Shown: positions 28,142 to 37,001 of the stretch, piece after piece
Layout of the letters: the number at the start of each line of letters is the position of its first letter
Position numbering within the stretch: the first letter of the stretch is position 1
Source: Chromohalobacter marismortui
GTDB lineage: Bacteria > Pseudomonadota > Gammaproteobacteria > Pseudomonadales > Halomonadaceae
Assembly (NCBI RefSeq): GCF_004364315.1
Contig: NZ_SOBR01000002.1
Coordinates: 248,001 to 312,000, forward strand
DNA: 64,000 nucleotides
Direction: 5' to 3'
Made by a program: the position numbers and the translations under genes
Notes under the pieces: model-generated
What the model saw: only the letters and a program-made list of their open reading frames with translations
Databases searched by the model: none
What the model was told of the DNA's origin: nothing

Positions 28142-30154
28142 TTACAGGGTTGCCGCTAAACGGGTGCCCTGATCGATGGCCCGCTTGGCATCGAGCTCCG
28201 CCGCTTCCTGTGCGCCGCCGATGACATGCACCTCGCGCCCCGCCGCCGACAGCGGCGCCTCGAGATCCGCCACCGATACCTGGCCGACACACACCACGAC
28301 CGTCTCCACCGCCAGGCATTCCTGTTGTCCGTCACGCACGATATGCAACCCTGCATCGTCGATGCCGAGATAATCACAACCGCTGAGCATACGGACTCCT
28401 CGCTGGCGCAGCGTGGCGCGATGCACCCAGCCGGAGGTCGCGCCCAACCCCTTGCCGGGCTTGCTGGTCTTGCGCTGGAGCAGCGTCACCTCACGCGGCA
28501 CCCTGGGCGCTCGACGCCTCACGAGCCCACCCCGCGCCGACAACGACAGGTCGACGCCCCACTCGGCACACCACGCCTCGCGGTCCAGCGCGGGATGCCC
28601 CTCATGGGTCAAGAGCTCTGCCACATCGAAGCCTATTCCCCCCGCCCCGATGATCGCCACGCGCGTGCCCACGCGTTCAGGGTGCATGATCGCCGCCGGA
28701 TAGCTCAGCACGCGAGGATGCTCGCTGCCGGGCAGCGACAACGCCCGGGGCGCGACTCCCGATGCCAGCACCACGGCATCGAAGGCCAACAAGCGTTGTG
28801 TCTCGGCCGTGGTATTCAGGCATAGCGTGACGCCCAACACCTCGAGCATGCTGCGGTAATAGCGCAACGTCTCGCTGAATTCCTCCTTGCCGGGAATGCG
28901 CTGGGCATAGCGAAACTGGCCACCGATCTCCGCCTCACGCTCGAACAGCGTGACCTGGTGACCACGCTGCGCCGCCGACACGGCGGTCGCCAGCCCCGCC
29001 GGCCCGGCGCCGACCACCGCAATCTCGCGTGGGGTCGCCACCGGCGCGAGCGTCACTTCTGTCTCGTGACAGGCGCGCGGATTGACCAGACACGACGTCA
29101 GCTTGCCCTGGAAGGTATGATCAAGGCAGGCCTGATTGCAGGCGATGCAGGTATTGATGAACATTGCCTGTCCGTCACGCGCCTTGCTCACCCACTCGGG
29201 ATCGGCCAGGAAAGGGCGCGCCATCGACACCATGTCGGCATGGCCCTCGGCCAGCACGCGCTCGGCGACATCGGGCATGTTGATGCGGTTGGTGGCAATC
29301 AGTGGCACCCCGAGTTCGCCGCGCAGCCGTCGCGTCACATCCGTGAAGGCCGCCCGCGGCACGCTGGTGACGATGGTCGGTACCCGCGCCTCGTGCCAGC
29401 CGATGCCGGTATTGATCAGATCGGCGCCCGCCGCCTCGATCGCCTGCCCCAGGGCCACCACCTCCTCATGACGACTGCCTTCCTCGACCAGGTCGATCAT
29501 CGATAGACGAAAGATGATCAGGAAGTCATTGCCCAGTGCCTGGCGAATCCGGCGTACGATCTCCACCGCAAAGCGCATGCGGTTTTCAAAGGTTCCACCC
29601 CACTCGTCGTCGCGGTGATTGGTACGCCGACACAGGAACTGATTGATCAGATAGCCTTCCGACCCCATGATCTCGACGCCGTCGTAACCCGCCTCGCGGG
29701 CCAGGTGAGCGCAATTGACATAGGCCTCGATCAGTTCCGTCACCTCGCCACCGCTCAACGCCCGGGGGGTATAAGGATTGATCGGTGCCTTGAGCGCCGA
29801 GGGGGCCACCAAGGCGGACGAAAAGGCATAACGCCCGGCGTGGAGGATCTGCAGGCAGATGTGGCCGCCCTCGGCGTGTACCGCCTGAGTCACCTGCCGA
29901 TGCGCCTCGACTTCTTTGGGCACGGTCAATTGGGCGGCGCCCGCGAACACCGCCCCCTCGGAAGACGGCGCGATGCCGCCAGTGACGATCAACGAGACGC
30001 CTGCGCGTGCGCGCTCGGCATAGAACGCCGCCAGCCGCGCGAAGCCATCGGGCGCCTCCTCCAGATTGGTATGCATCGACCCCATCAAAATGCGGTTTTC
30101 GAGCGTCACGGGCCCCACGGTCAGCGGGCGGAAGAGATGCGGATACTGAGTCAC
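28142..30154 (-). CDS. fadH: NADPH-dependent 2,4-dienoyl-CoA reductase
   Basis: Reduces 2,4-dienoyl-CoA to 3-enoyl-CoA in beta-oxidation of polyunsaturated fatty acids. 670 residues, like E. coli FadH. N-terminal old-yellow-enzyme TIM barrel (1-340, FMN), with the tyrosine in GSEGYLINQFL and the histidine in GWHEARVPTI. The [4Fe-4S] cluster is in CIACNQACLDH. FAD-binding IAVVGAGPAGLA and NADPH-binding RVAIIGAGGIGFD motifs follow. I choose a GTG start at 30154, seven bases after GAGGA; the product then begins MTQYPHLFRPL, matching the family. An upstream ATG would add 38 non-homologous residues. Confidence 0.93.
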   Translation of the reverse strand: MTQYPHLFRPLTVGPVTLENRILMGSMHTNLEEAPDGFARLAAFYAERARAGVSLIVTGGIAPSSEGAVFAGAAQLTVPKEVEAHRQVTQAVHAEGGHICLQILHAGRYAFSSALVAPSALKAPINPYTPRALSGGEVTELIEAYVNCAHLAREAGYDGVEIMGSEGYLINQFLCRRTNHRDDEWGGTFENRMRFAVEIVRRIRQALGNDFLIIFRLSMIDLVEEGSRHEEVVALGQAIEAAGADLINTGIGWHEARVPTIVTSVPRAAFTDVTRRLRGELGVPLIATNRINMPDVAERVLAEGHADMVSMARPFLADPEWVSKARDGQAMFINTCIACNQACLDHTFQGKLTSCLVNPRACHETEVTLAPVATPREIAVVGAGPAGLATAVSAAQRGHQVTLFEREAEIGGQFRYAQRIPGKEEFSETLRYYRSMLEVLGVTLCLNTTAETQRLLAFDAVVLASGVAPRALSLPGSEHPRVLSYPAAIMHPERVGTRVAIIGAGGIGFDVAELLTHEGHPALDREAWCAEWGVDLSLSARGGLVRRRAPRVPREVTLLQRKTSKPGKGLGATSGWVHRATLRQRGVRMLSGCDYLGIDDAGLHIVRDGQQECLAVETVVVCVGQVSVADLEAPLSAAGREVHVIGGAQEAAELDAKRAIDQGTRLAATL

Positions 30155-30196
30155 GGCGCGTCCTCGCTTGCACTCGGCTTTAAACCACCATACATT

Positions 30197-30214
30197 TTCA
30201 AACAACTGTATGAA
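30197..30214. promoter_or_regulatory. candidate operator upstream of fadH
   Basis: TTCAAAC-AACT-GTATGAA, an 18-bp near-perfect palindrome, lies 43-60 bases upstream of the fadH start. It resembles the CAAAC-N4-GTTTG type of site bound by PsrA, a TetR-family fatty-acid regulator in Pseudomonas, with one mismatch. Confidence 0.35.
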
Positions 30215-30299
30215 CAGTGTAGCGAAGGCGTCGCGGGAGACAATCCCGACCAAGGGCGCAAGCCTCATTGCCGCATTACTTCTGACAGGTGAGCCGTGA

Positions 30300-31232
30300 A
30301 TGAACTACCAGACCTCCCAACACCACGTTCCCATCGCCACCGGCGGTGGGCTGCATCTCACCCGCTTCCAGCCCGAACGCATTCACGGCTTGCCTATCCT
30401 GTGCTGGCATGGCGCCATCGAATCGGGGCGCATCTTCCACAGTCGTAGCGGCAAGGGATTGGCGCCCTGGCTCGCTCGGCAGGGCCACGAGGTCATGGTG
30501 ATCGATCAACGCGGTCGCCAGGATGCCCTGCCGCGTCCGGCACGCGGCGTCTCATTTTCACAGCGTGAGGTCATTACCGATGAAGTCGACGCCGCACTGG
30601 CCGCCTGCTTGAGCCTGAGCGGGCAATCGCGCTGCCACATCATGGCGCATTCCTGGGGCGGCGTCTTGATCGCCGCGCACCTGGCGCGCATTCCCGGTAG
30701 CCGTGGGCATATCGCCAGCCAGGTCTATTTTGGCACCAAGCGCCGAGTGCGGGTCCAGAATCCCAGCAAGTGGCTCTATATCGACCTGGTCTGGAAAGGG
30801 CTCGCACCGCTGGCGCGGCGTATGTGCGGGTATCTGCCGGCTCGCACGCTACGCTGGGGAAGTGACGACGAATACGCCACCAGCCACGCGGACAGCGTCA
30901 CCTGGGTGCGCGAGACGGCGTGGCGGGATCCTGAGGATGGCTTCGATTATGCCACCGCCCTGTCGCAGGGCGGACTTCCCCCCACATTGCATTTGGCGGG
31001 CCTTCGCGACCAAGCGCTGGGACATCCTCGCGACGTGGCACGCTTCATCGAGGAATGCGGCCCGCATCGTCATGCATTGCGCATACTGGGACGCGAGCAC
31101 GGTCAAGGCCGAGACTACGGCCATCTGGACATGCTGACCCACCCCGACGCCGTTGCAGACGTTTACCCACAGGCACTCGCTTGGTGTCAGGCACATCAGG
31201 GCGACGCGGTCTCGGTCGAGGAAGACACTTAG
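30300..31232 (+). CDS. alpha/beta hydrolase, lysophospholipase-like
   Basis: 310 residues, cytoplasmic. Oxyanion stretch LCWHGAIESGRIF (about 34-46), nucleophile elbow AHSWGG (about 116-121), and a late histidine in the DYGHLDML segment (about 276-283). No signal peptide. Substrate unknown; fold-level call only. It is divergent from fadH, 145 bases away, so the two may share a regulatory region; a lipid substrate would fit that context but is a guess. Confidence 0.8.
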   Translation: MNYQTSQHHVPIATGGGLHLTRFQPERIHGLPILCWHGAIESGRIFHSRSGKGLAPWLARQGHEVMVIDQRGRQDALPRPARGVSFSQREVITDEVDAALAACLSLSGQSRCHIMAHSWGGVLIAAHLARIPGSRGHIASQVYFGTKRRVRVQNPSKWLYIDLVWKGLAPLARRMCGYLPARTLRWGSDDEYATSHADSVTWVRETAWRDPEDGFDYATALSQGGLPPTLHLAGLRDQALGHPRDVARFIEECGPHRHALRILGREHGQGRDYGHLDMLTHPDAVADVYPQALAWCQAHQGDAVSVEEDT

Positions 31233-31283
31233 GAAGCAGCGCGACAACGGCATCCGCGCATGAAAAAGAAGGGCCCAAACGAC

Positions 31284-31310
31284 AAAACCCCAAGTCAATG
31301 ACTCGGGGTT
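31284..31310 (-). terminator. terminator of the tRNA-Asp/Val operon
   Basis: AACCCC (31286-31291) pairs with GGGGTT (31305-31310), extended inside by AGTC/GACT with a small loop. On the minus strand it is followed by TTTTG. It lies 16 bases beyond the last tRNA. Confidence 0.65.
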
Positions 31311-31325
31311 GGCCGATGGCGATCG

Positions 31326-31402
31326 TGGCGGACCGGACGGGACTCGAACCCGCGACCTCCGGCGTGACAGGCCGGCATTCTAACCAACTGAACTACCGGT
31401 CC
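31326..31402 (-). tRNA. tRNA-Asp (GTC)
   Basis: 77 bases with encoded CCA. Acceptor GGACCGG/CCGGTCC, anticodon loop CTGTCAC with anticodon GTC, T-loop GTTCGAGTC. Last of five tRNAs in a minus-strand operon; one of three identical copies. Confidence 0.98.
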
Positions 31403-31425
31403 GCATTATCCGATGTGATTCGGAT

Positions 31426-31502
31426 TGGTGGGTGGTACAGGACTCGAACCTGTGACCCCCAGCATGTGAGGCTGGTGCTCTAACCAGCTGAGCTAACCAC
31501 CC
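31426..31502 (-). tRNA. tRNA-Val (CAC)
   Basis: 77 bases with CCA. Acceptor GGGTGGT/ACCACCC, anticodon stem CCAGC/GCTGG with loop CTCACAT, anticodon CAC (reads GUG). This isoacceptor supplements the TAC species encoded first in the same operon. Confidence 0.95.
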
Positions 31503-31576
31503 GGATCGCATACTGCTTGATACTGCATGTTGCTGTTGCGTGCCTCGTCGTCACTGACGCATCGGCAAGGAAATCA

Positions 31577-31653
31577 TGGCGGACCGGACGGGACTCGAAC
31601 CCGCGACCTCCGGCGTGACAGGCCGGCATTCTAACCAACTGAACTACCGGTCC
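31577..31653 (-). tRNA. tRNA-Asp (GTC)
   Basis: 77 bases with CCA, identical to the copies at 31326 and 31701. Anticodon GTC. Confidence 0.98.
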
Positions 31654-31700
31654 GCTGAATACAATGCTGACCACGCATTGTCGGATTTCCGATGAAGAAC

Positions 31701-31777
31701 TGGCGGACCGGACGGGACTCGAACCCGCGACCTCCGGCGTGACAGGCCGGCATTCTAACCAACTGAACTACCGGTCC
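31701..31777 (-). tRNA. tRNA-Asp (GTC)
   Basis: 77 bases with CCA, identical to the other two Asp copies of the operon. Anticodon GTC. Confidence 0.98.
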
Positions 31778-31827
31778 GCTGCATTCTTCTTTACGTGTCC
31801 CCATCATTCGAAACACATTTCGCGTGA

Positions 31828-31903
31828 TGGTGGGTGGTACTGGGCTCGAACCAGTGACCCCCAGCTTGTAAGGCTGGTGCTCTTCCAACTGAGCTAACCA
31901 CCC
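31828..31903 (-). tRNA. tRNA-Val (TAC)
   Basis: 76 bases with CCA. Acceptor GGGTGGT/ACCACCC, anticodon loop CTTACAA with anticodon TAC, reading GUA and by wobble other Val codons. First gene of the operon, just downstream of its promoter. Confidence 0.97.
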
Positions 31904-31921
31904 GTGGTCACGTGGCGCTGC

Positions 31922-31949
31922 ATTCTACAGACAGACCGTGGAAAGTCAA
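31922..31949 (-). promoter_or_regulatory. promoter of the tRNA-Val/Asp operon
   Basis: On the minus strand TTGACT (31949-31944), a 16-base spacer, then TAGAAT (31927-31922). Both hexamers match the sigma-70 consensus at five of six positions, and the start would fall about ten bases before the first tRNA. Confidence 0.75.
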
Positions 31950-31968
31950 CCGATTACATTCATCCGAT

Positions 31969-32706
31969 TCATTTACTTGCCTGCATGGCATCGGCCACGA
32001 CACGCGCGGCTGCGTCGATCAATGCCGCCTGATCATGCCCAGCGCGCCGCCGCGGTTGCCAATCATGATCGCCATCGTCGAGAAAATGCACGTGCGCCGT
32101 CGCCGGCAAGGCATATTCTCGAACGTCGCTCTCATTCCCGAACGGGTCCCGCGTCCCTTGCAACACCCAGGTGGGGCAGGTCAGTGTCGGCCAATGCGCC
32201 AGCCGCGTACGCTCTGGCTTGCCCGGGGGATGAAACGGATAACCGAATAGCGCCAGGCCCGGCGCCTCGTCACGCGCTGCCAGCAGGCTCGCCACGCGCC
32301 CGCCCATCGACTTACCGCCCAGCCACAGCGGCGCTGACGGTGCGCCGGCGAGCGGTGCCAAGGCGTCTCGCCATGCCGCCAGTTCGTCGACCAGACGCTC
32401 GACACGCGGCGGTGGACGCCGACGGTTTTCATGCCATACTCGCTGCATGTAGGCGAAATCGATGGCCCAGACCTGCACCCCATGCTGCACCAACGACTCG
32501 CGCAAGCGCTGCATGAAGCGCGATGTCTGCCCTGCTCCAGCGCCATGGGTCAATAACAAGCGCCCCGCGCGTGGCATGCCACACACTTCCAGGGGGCCCC
32601 ATCCATCCAGATAATAATGTTGCGCCGCGACGGCGGGCATCACGCCACTGTCGCGCAGTGACGCCAGCGAACGTGGCATCGCGGCATAGGCATGTTCGAA
32701 GCTCAT
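31969..32706 (-). CDS. alpha/beta hydrolase, KANL3/Tex30-like
   Basis: 245 residues of the dienelactone-hydrolase-like KANL3/Tex30 group. LLTHGAGAGQTSRFM (about 48-62) is the oxyanion region and GGKSMGGRVAS (about 128-138) the nucleophile elbow with Ser. A late GDHDW motif (about 215-219) supplies the probable histidine. Cytoplasmic; substrate unknown. It stands alone between the tRNA operon and the divergent fnr gene. Confidence 0.82.
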   Translation of the reverse strand: MSFEHAYAAMPRSLASLRDSGVMPAVAAQHYYLDGWGPLEVCGMPRAGRLLLTHGAGAGQTSRFMQRLRESLVQHGVQVWAIDFAYMQRVWHENRRRPPPRVERLVDELAAWRDALAPLAGAPSAPLWLGGKSMGGRVASLLAARDEAPGLALFGYPFHPPGKPERTRLAHWPTLTCPTWVLQGTRDPFGNESDVREYALPATAHVHFLDDGDHDWQPRRRAGHDQAALIDAAARVVADAMQASK

Positions 32707-32763
32707 GTCGGTCGGGTCTCATCGAGTGGCAGGGTGCGTCGCTATGCAGCTTTGACGGGGGAC

Positions 32764-32788
32764 ACGCGCTACCCTAAGGTAGGCGCGT
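32764..32788 (+). other. hairpin just before the fnr ribosome binding site
   Basis: CGCGCTACC (32765-32773) and GGTAGGCGCG (32778-32787) can pair with one bulged base around a CTAA loop, ending four bases before AGGAG. If transcribed, it would sit in the fnr leader and could affect translation; it could instead be an operator. Confidence 0.35.
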
Positions 32789-32804
32789 CTCAGGAGAAAA
32801 CGCC

Positions 32805-33548
32805 ATGACCGTCGATACCGCCACCCCGGCCTCGCCGATGCAAGCGCATTGTCAGACATGTCGGCTCAACTCCTTGTGTCTTCCGCTGGCATTGGGGCTT
32901 GACGCGCTTGACGACTTCGACGCCATCATCCGGCGGCGCGCACCTCTCAAGCGAGGTGAAGCGCTTTTCGATGCCACGACGCCTTTTACACATCTCTTCG
33001 CGGTGCGCTGCGGCAGCCTCAAGCAAAGCGTCACACAAGCCCACGGCGAGGAACGCATCACGCACTTCTACCTGCCCGGCGAGCTCGTCGGTCTGGATGG
33101 CCTCGCCAGCGGCGGCCATCCAGGGCTCATCCAAGCACTCGAAACCACGGCCGTATGCGCGATTCCCTTCGCTCAACTGGACCGCCTCTCCGGCGAGCTG
33201 CCCGAGTTGCGCCATGCGCTCTACCGCAGCATGAGCCGCGAGCTGCACGACGACCGATACTGGCTGTGTCGACTCGCCGGCCACACGGCCGAAGCACGCC
33301 TCGCCAGCTTCATCATCGACCTGTCGCATCGCTTCCAGCGCTGCGGTCTTTCTCCCACGCGCTTTCGCCTGCCCATGGCACGGGCCGATATCGGCAGTCA
33401 TCTCGGCCTAGCCGTGGAAACCATCAGCCGTCTGATGGGTCGCTTTCAGCAGGCCGGGTTGCTCCGCGCAGCGCGCCGCGAGATCACGCTGCTCGAGTAC
33501 GCGCGCCTCGCTGCCGTGGCACGCGGCGAGACACCGCTTCATGAGTGA
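32805..33548 (+). CDS. fnr: FNR/ANR oxygen-sensing transcriptional regulator
   Basis: Crp/Fnr-family regulator that senses oxygen with a [4Fe-4S] cluster and switches on anaerobic genes. 247 residues. The four cluster cysteines are at 16, 19, 25 and 118, with the same spacing as E. coli FNR (20, 23, 29, 122). The cyclic-nucleotide-like beta roll covers about 40-140. The C-terminal helix-turn-helix carries VETISRLMGRFQ, with the Glu, Ser and Arg that read TTGAT-N4-ATCAA sites. AGGAG precedes the start. It converges on ttcA three bases away. Confidence 0.95.
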   Translation: MTVDTATPASPMQAHCQTCRLNSLCLPLALGLDALDDFDAIIRRRAPLKRGEALFDATTPFTHLFAVRCGSLKQSVTQAHGEERITHFYLPGELVGLDGLASGGHPGLIQALETTAVCAIPFAQLDRLSGELPELRHALYRSMSRELHDDRYWLCRLAGHTAEARLASFIIDLSHRFQRCGLSPTRFRLPMARADIGSHLGLAVETISRLMGRFQQAGLLRAARREITLLEYARLAAVARGETPLHE

Positions 33549-33551
33549 GCA

Positions 33552-34406
33552 TCATGCCTCGCGGGTCAGCACATCGAGTGCCTCGATACGCTTGCTCTGG
33601 AATTCGCGTTGCTTGTCTTCCAGCCCCACGAAATCGAAGAGGTCGCGGTCGGCCAACTGCGACGGCGCCACATTGGTGATCGATTTGAACATCGCTTCCA
33701 GGCGCCCTGGGTGCTTCTCTTCCCAGTCCGCGAGCATTTCCTTGACCACCTGGCGCTGAAGATTGGGCTGCGAACCGCACAGATTGCAGGGAATGATCGG
33801 AAACGCCCGCCACTCGGCATACTCGGCGATATCGGCCTCACGGCAATACGCCAAGGGCCTGATGACGACATTCTTATTGTCGTCGGAGAGTAGCTTGGGC
33901 GGCATCGACTTGAGCGTGCCACCGAAGAACATATTGAGAAACAATGTCTCCAGCATGTCTTCGCGGTGATGGCCCAAGGCGATCTTGTTGGCACCAATCT
34001 CTTCGGCGAAGCCATAGAGCGTGCCACGCCGAAGTCGCGAGCAAAGCGCGCAGGTGGTCTTGCCTTCCGGGGTCTTTTCCTTGACCACCGAATAGGTATC
34101 ACGCTCGACGATGTGGTAAGGCACGCCCACGCCATCCAGGTAGTCGGGCAACACGTGCTCCGGGAATCCCGGCTGCTTCTGGTCGAGATTGACGGCCACC
34201 AGCTCGAATGCGACCGGCGCATTACGCTGCAGGTTCATAAGGATATCCAACATGGTGTAGGAATCCTTGCCCCCTGAGAGGCATACCATGACCTTGTCGC
34301 CGTCGCGGATCATCCCGTAGTCGACGATGGCGTTTCCCACCTGGCGCCGCAGGCGTTTTTGCAACTTGTTGAATGCCAGTTTGTCTTGACCGGTGAGTGC
34401 GTGCAT
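33552..34406 (-). CDS. ttcA: tRNA 2-thiocytidine(32) synthetase
   Basis: Adds sulfur to cytidine 32 of certain tRNAs; a [4Fe-4S]-dependent PP-loop ATPase. 284 residues. PP-loop [13 protein letters not shown] is near 43-55. The cluster and catalytic cysteines are in [10 protein letters not shown] and CNLCGSQPN. The conserved [18 protein letters not shown] follows. In E. coli ttcA is also close to fnr, which supports both calls. Confidence 0.95.
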   Translation of the reverse strand: MHALTGQDKLAFNKLQKRLRRQVGNAIVDYGMIRDGDKVMVCLSGGKDSYTMLDILMNLQRNAPVAFELVAVNLDQKQPGFPEHVLPDYLDGVGVPYHIVERDTYSVVKEKTPEGKTTCALCSRLRRGTLYGFAEEIGANKIALGHHREDMLETLFLNMFFGGTLKSMPPKLLSDDNKNVVIRPLAYCREADIAEYAEWRAFPIIPCNLCGSQPNLQRQVVKEMLADWEEKHPGRLEAMFKSITNVAPSQLADRDLFDFVGLEDKQREFQSKRIEALDVLTREA

Positions 34407-34494
34407 GACGATAGCGCTTTGGCCTGCCGTAGTGAGTGAAGCCTCTCATCCTACCATCGCAGGCCATCACGACGAAGTGCCAGGCTCCCGCCGC

Positions 34495-35112
34495 TCAGGC
34501 ACTGACCGCTCGTCCATGGCACAGGCGCAGATACATCAACGCCGTGGTCACGGCATCACCCAACGCCGTATGACGTCCCATGACCGGCACGCCCAGCGCC
34601 TCGCTCATGGCCTCGAAACGTATATCCGGCTCGCTGCCCGGCTGGATTCGCTGACGTTCACGCGCATACAGGCGGCAGATATCCAGCGTGCGATTGGGCA
34701 GGTCGAATCCGGTACGCGGGCGAAGGTGACGATTGATGACCGCCACATCGTAATCGATGCACCAACCCAGCAACGGGCGATTGCCGATGAAGTCGAGCAA
34801 ACGATCGAGTGCGTCACCCAACGCCTCGCCGCCCCATAGATCGACGCCGCGCAGGCCATGAATGCGAATCGAGTCACCCGATAGGCTTTCAGGTCGCTGC
34901 AGACGCAGATCCAGCGACTCGCTGGTCAGGACACGCCCATCGCGTATCTTGACCGCCGCCAGCGCCACCAACTCCGCGCGTCGCGGATCAAGATCGGTCG
35001 TTTCGCAGTCCAGCGCGATGACCTCACTGCCGCAATACGGCTCGAAGCGCCAAGCGTGATGCCCACCCAGTTGGCGACGCCGATCGCCGGCACGCCGTAA
35101 TGCCTTTATCAT
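34495..35112 (-). CDS. DnaQ-like 3'-5' exonuclease (DEDDh)
   Basis: 205 residues; epsilon-subunit-like exonuclease domain. ExoI motif LDCETTDLDP (near 35-44), ExoII region with DYDVAVINRHLRP, ExoIII H-x4-D in GRHTALGDAVTT. It is too divergent to be the main polymerase proofreader and lacks a polymerase-binding tail that I can recognise. Second gene after the cNMP/CBS/DUF294 gene (71-base gap); the same pair accompanies acetate symporter genes in Pseudomonas (PA3232-PA3233 type). Role in that context unknown. Confidence 0.87.
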   Translation of the reverse strand: MIKALRRAGDRRRQLGGHHAWRFEPYCGSEVIALDCETTDLDPRRAELVALAAVKIRDGRVLTSESLDLRLQRPESLSGDSIRIHGLRGVDLWGGEALGDALDRLLDFIGNRPLLGWCIDYDVAVINRHLRPRTGFDLPNRTLDICRLYARERQRIQPGSEPDIRFEAMSEALGVPVMGRHTALGDAVTTALMYLRLCHGRAVSA

Positions 35113-35183
35113 CGCGACTTCTCCATGCGGAAGACGTTAGTCCGCGCCTCGTTCGGCCCCTCGCCGCCACGCCCAGCGCGGTC

Positions 35184-37001
35184 TCAGTACTCGAGATGAA
35201 AGCGCTGCGACAAGCGTTGCTTGAATTCCTTGACCGTATGCAACGCCTCGCGCAACAAGTCACGCTCGAAACCGCTGAGACGCTGCACGATCACGTGATT
35301 GGGCTCCTGTGACGCCTCATTATTGTCGAGGCTGTCCAATTGCTGGCGCAGTCGCAGTTCGGAGAACAACGCCATGGCTTCGCCCAGGTCGTCAGCGAAC
35401 GGCCGGTCGAGACGCCCGTCATCGACCAGGGCATCGAGACGCGCAAACGTCGAAGTGGCGGCGATACGGCGTTCCAGTGCCAGCGTGCGCACGCCATGCA
35501 CGATGGGGAACAGCCCACCTTTCTTGATATCGATGCCGTGCTCCGGGCGCTTGAGCGAGCCAAACAGGGTCAACGGTGTGGAATAGCGCAATACGCCCCG
35601 AGCAAAGTACGACAGCAACAGCTCATCATGGGAACCTCGCGCGAACAGATGCTCACGCAACCCTTCGAGCAAGCTCGCGTTGCCGGCGATGGCGTGAGCG
35701 TCGAGCATGATGGCGAGGTTCATCAATGCCTGCGGGTCGCGGCTCGAGGCCCAGCGGGCGATCTTGCCACGCCATGCCGATTCGCTCGCCACCCACTGCG
35801 GATTGGAGACCATGATGTTGCCCGGACAAGGCGGATAGCCGAGCCTGCCCAGCGTGTCGGTCAAGCTACCCATGGCATCTGCGATGCCGGGCCAGTCACT
35901 GCCATCGGCCAGGATCAACGCATTGTCCTGATCGGTCTTGAGGATCTGCTCGCCGCGCCCTTCGCTGCCCATGACCAGTAGGCACGATTGCACCTGGTGC
36001 GTTTCGGGTATCAGGAAGCGAAACGCCTTATGGATAATGCGTCCGTTGAGTGCCGCCAAAAGCTCCATGACGAAACGCAGCTTCACCCCTTGCGCCATCA
36101 GTGCCTGAATCAGCTGAGGTAGCCGTGCGCTGGCAAGTGCCAAGCTCTCGATATCTTCGGCTTGCTCTATCTGCAGGCTGACGACATGGGCACGGCTCGA
36201 AAAATAGCCCAGCACATCGGTCAACTCGACGACGCCCACCGCCTGCGTTCCTTCCATCACCACGACACGCGCCACTTCATGACGCGTCATGCTCACCAAT
36301 GCGCTAAAGAGATAGTCATCGGCATGCGACGTGACCAACGTAAAATGCGCGATGCCGAACACCTCGGCGGAATGCGACAAGCCTTGGTGAACCAGCGCAT
36401 CGAGAAGGTCGGTCTTGGTGACCATACCGCAGCGTCCCGCATGACTGACCAGCAGGCTATCGGCATGGCGCTCACGCAAGTGCGTGACGGCCTCGGCAAT
36501 CGTGGTACGCCCATCGACGACCACGGGTTCGCGCATGCATTCCGCTACCCGGGCCAGCATGAAGCGCGCCATGCTCATGCCGCTTTCCGCTTGCCGCTGG
36601 AGCACATGATGCGCCTTTTCCGCCAGATGCTGACGAAAGAAGTCATCGAAGTCGGGATAGGAGTGACAGATGTCTTCGAAAAGCGCTCGAGGCAACAAAT
36701 AGCACAGGCATTCCTGTTCGACCTGAAACCTATAACGACTCGTGCCATTGAGGATGCTGATCGCACCGAACAGATCGCCCGCCGTGTAATGACCGATGCG
36801 ACGCTCCCCGTCACTGGCATTGAGGTCGAGTTCGGCGACTTCGCCCTTGTGGATCAGGAACACATGCTCACCGCGCTGGCCGGCATCGAGCATGACCTCG
36901 CCCTCATTGAAATAGGCAAGATCGACCCCGTCCCTGACGCGCTGTCTCCCTCGTTCATCGAGCAGATTGAACGGCGGCTGCGAGAGATTGATATCGACCA
37001 T
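35184..37001 (-). CDS. cNMP-binding / CBS / DUF294 nucleotidyltransferase-like protein
   Basis: 605 residues with signalling architecture. A cyclic-nucleotide-binding-like domain (about 10-125, YTAGDLFGAISILNG) is followed by a CBS pair (about 155-275). Next comes a GlnD-like nucleotidyltransferase domain with MGSEGRGEQILKTDQDNAL (near 345-363), then the DUF294 C-terminal domain. The start at 37001 (MVDINLSQ) follows GAGGGTA. It is divergent from DUF4212-actP. A regulator of the neighbouring symporter or carbon metabolism is likely by association, but no target is proven. Confidence 0.9.
   Translation of the reverse strand: MVDINLSQPPFNLLDERGRQRVRDGVDLAYFNEGEVMLDAGQRGEHVFLIHKGEVAELDLNASDGERRIGHYTAGDLFGAISILNGTSRYRFQVEQECLCYLLPRALFEDICHSYPDFDDFFRQHLAEKAHHVLQRQAESGMSMARFMLARVAECMREPVVVDGRTTIAEAVTHLRERHADSLLVSHAGRCGMVTKTDLLDALVHQGLSHSAEVFGIAHFTLVTSHADDYLFSALVSMTRHEVARVVVMEGTQAVGVVELTDVLGYFSSRAHVVSLQIEQAEDIESLALASARLPQLIQALMAQGVKLRFVMELLAALNGRIIHKAFRFLIPETHQVQSCLLVMGSEGRGEQILKTDQDNALILADGSDWPGIADAMGSLTDTLGRLGYPPCPGNIMVSNPQWVASESAWRGKIARWASSRDPQALMNLAIMLDAHAIAGNASLLEGLREHLFARGSHDELLLSYFARGVLRYSTPLTLFGSLKRPEHGIDIKKGGLFPIVHGVRTLALERRIAATSTFARLDALVDDGRLDRPFADDLGEAMALFSELRLRQQLDSLDNNEASQEPNHVIVQRLSGFERDLLREALHTVKEFKQRLSQRFHLEY

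Noticed and set aside
31480-31897. Short open frames across the tRNA-Asp/Val genes
   Set aside because: Products such as VVQLVRMPACHAGGRGFESRP are the familiar false translation of tRNA genes.
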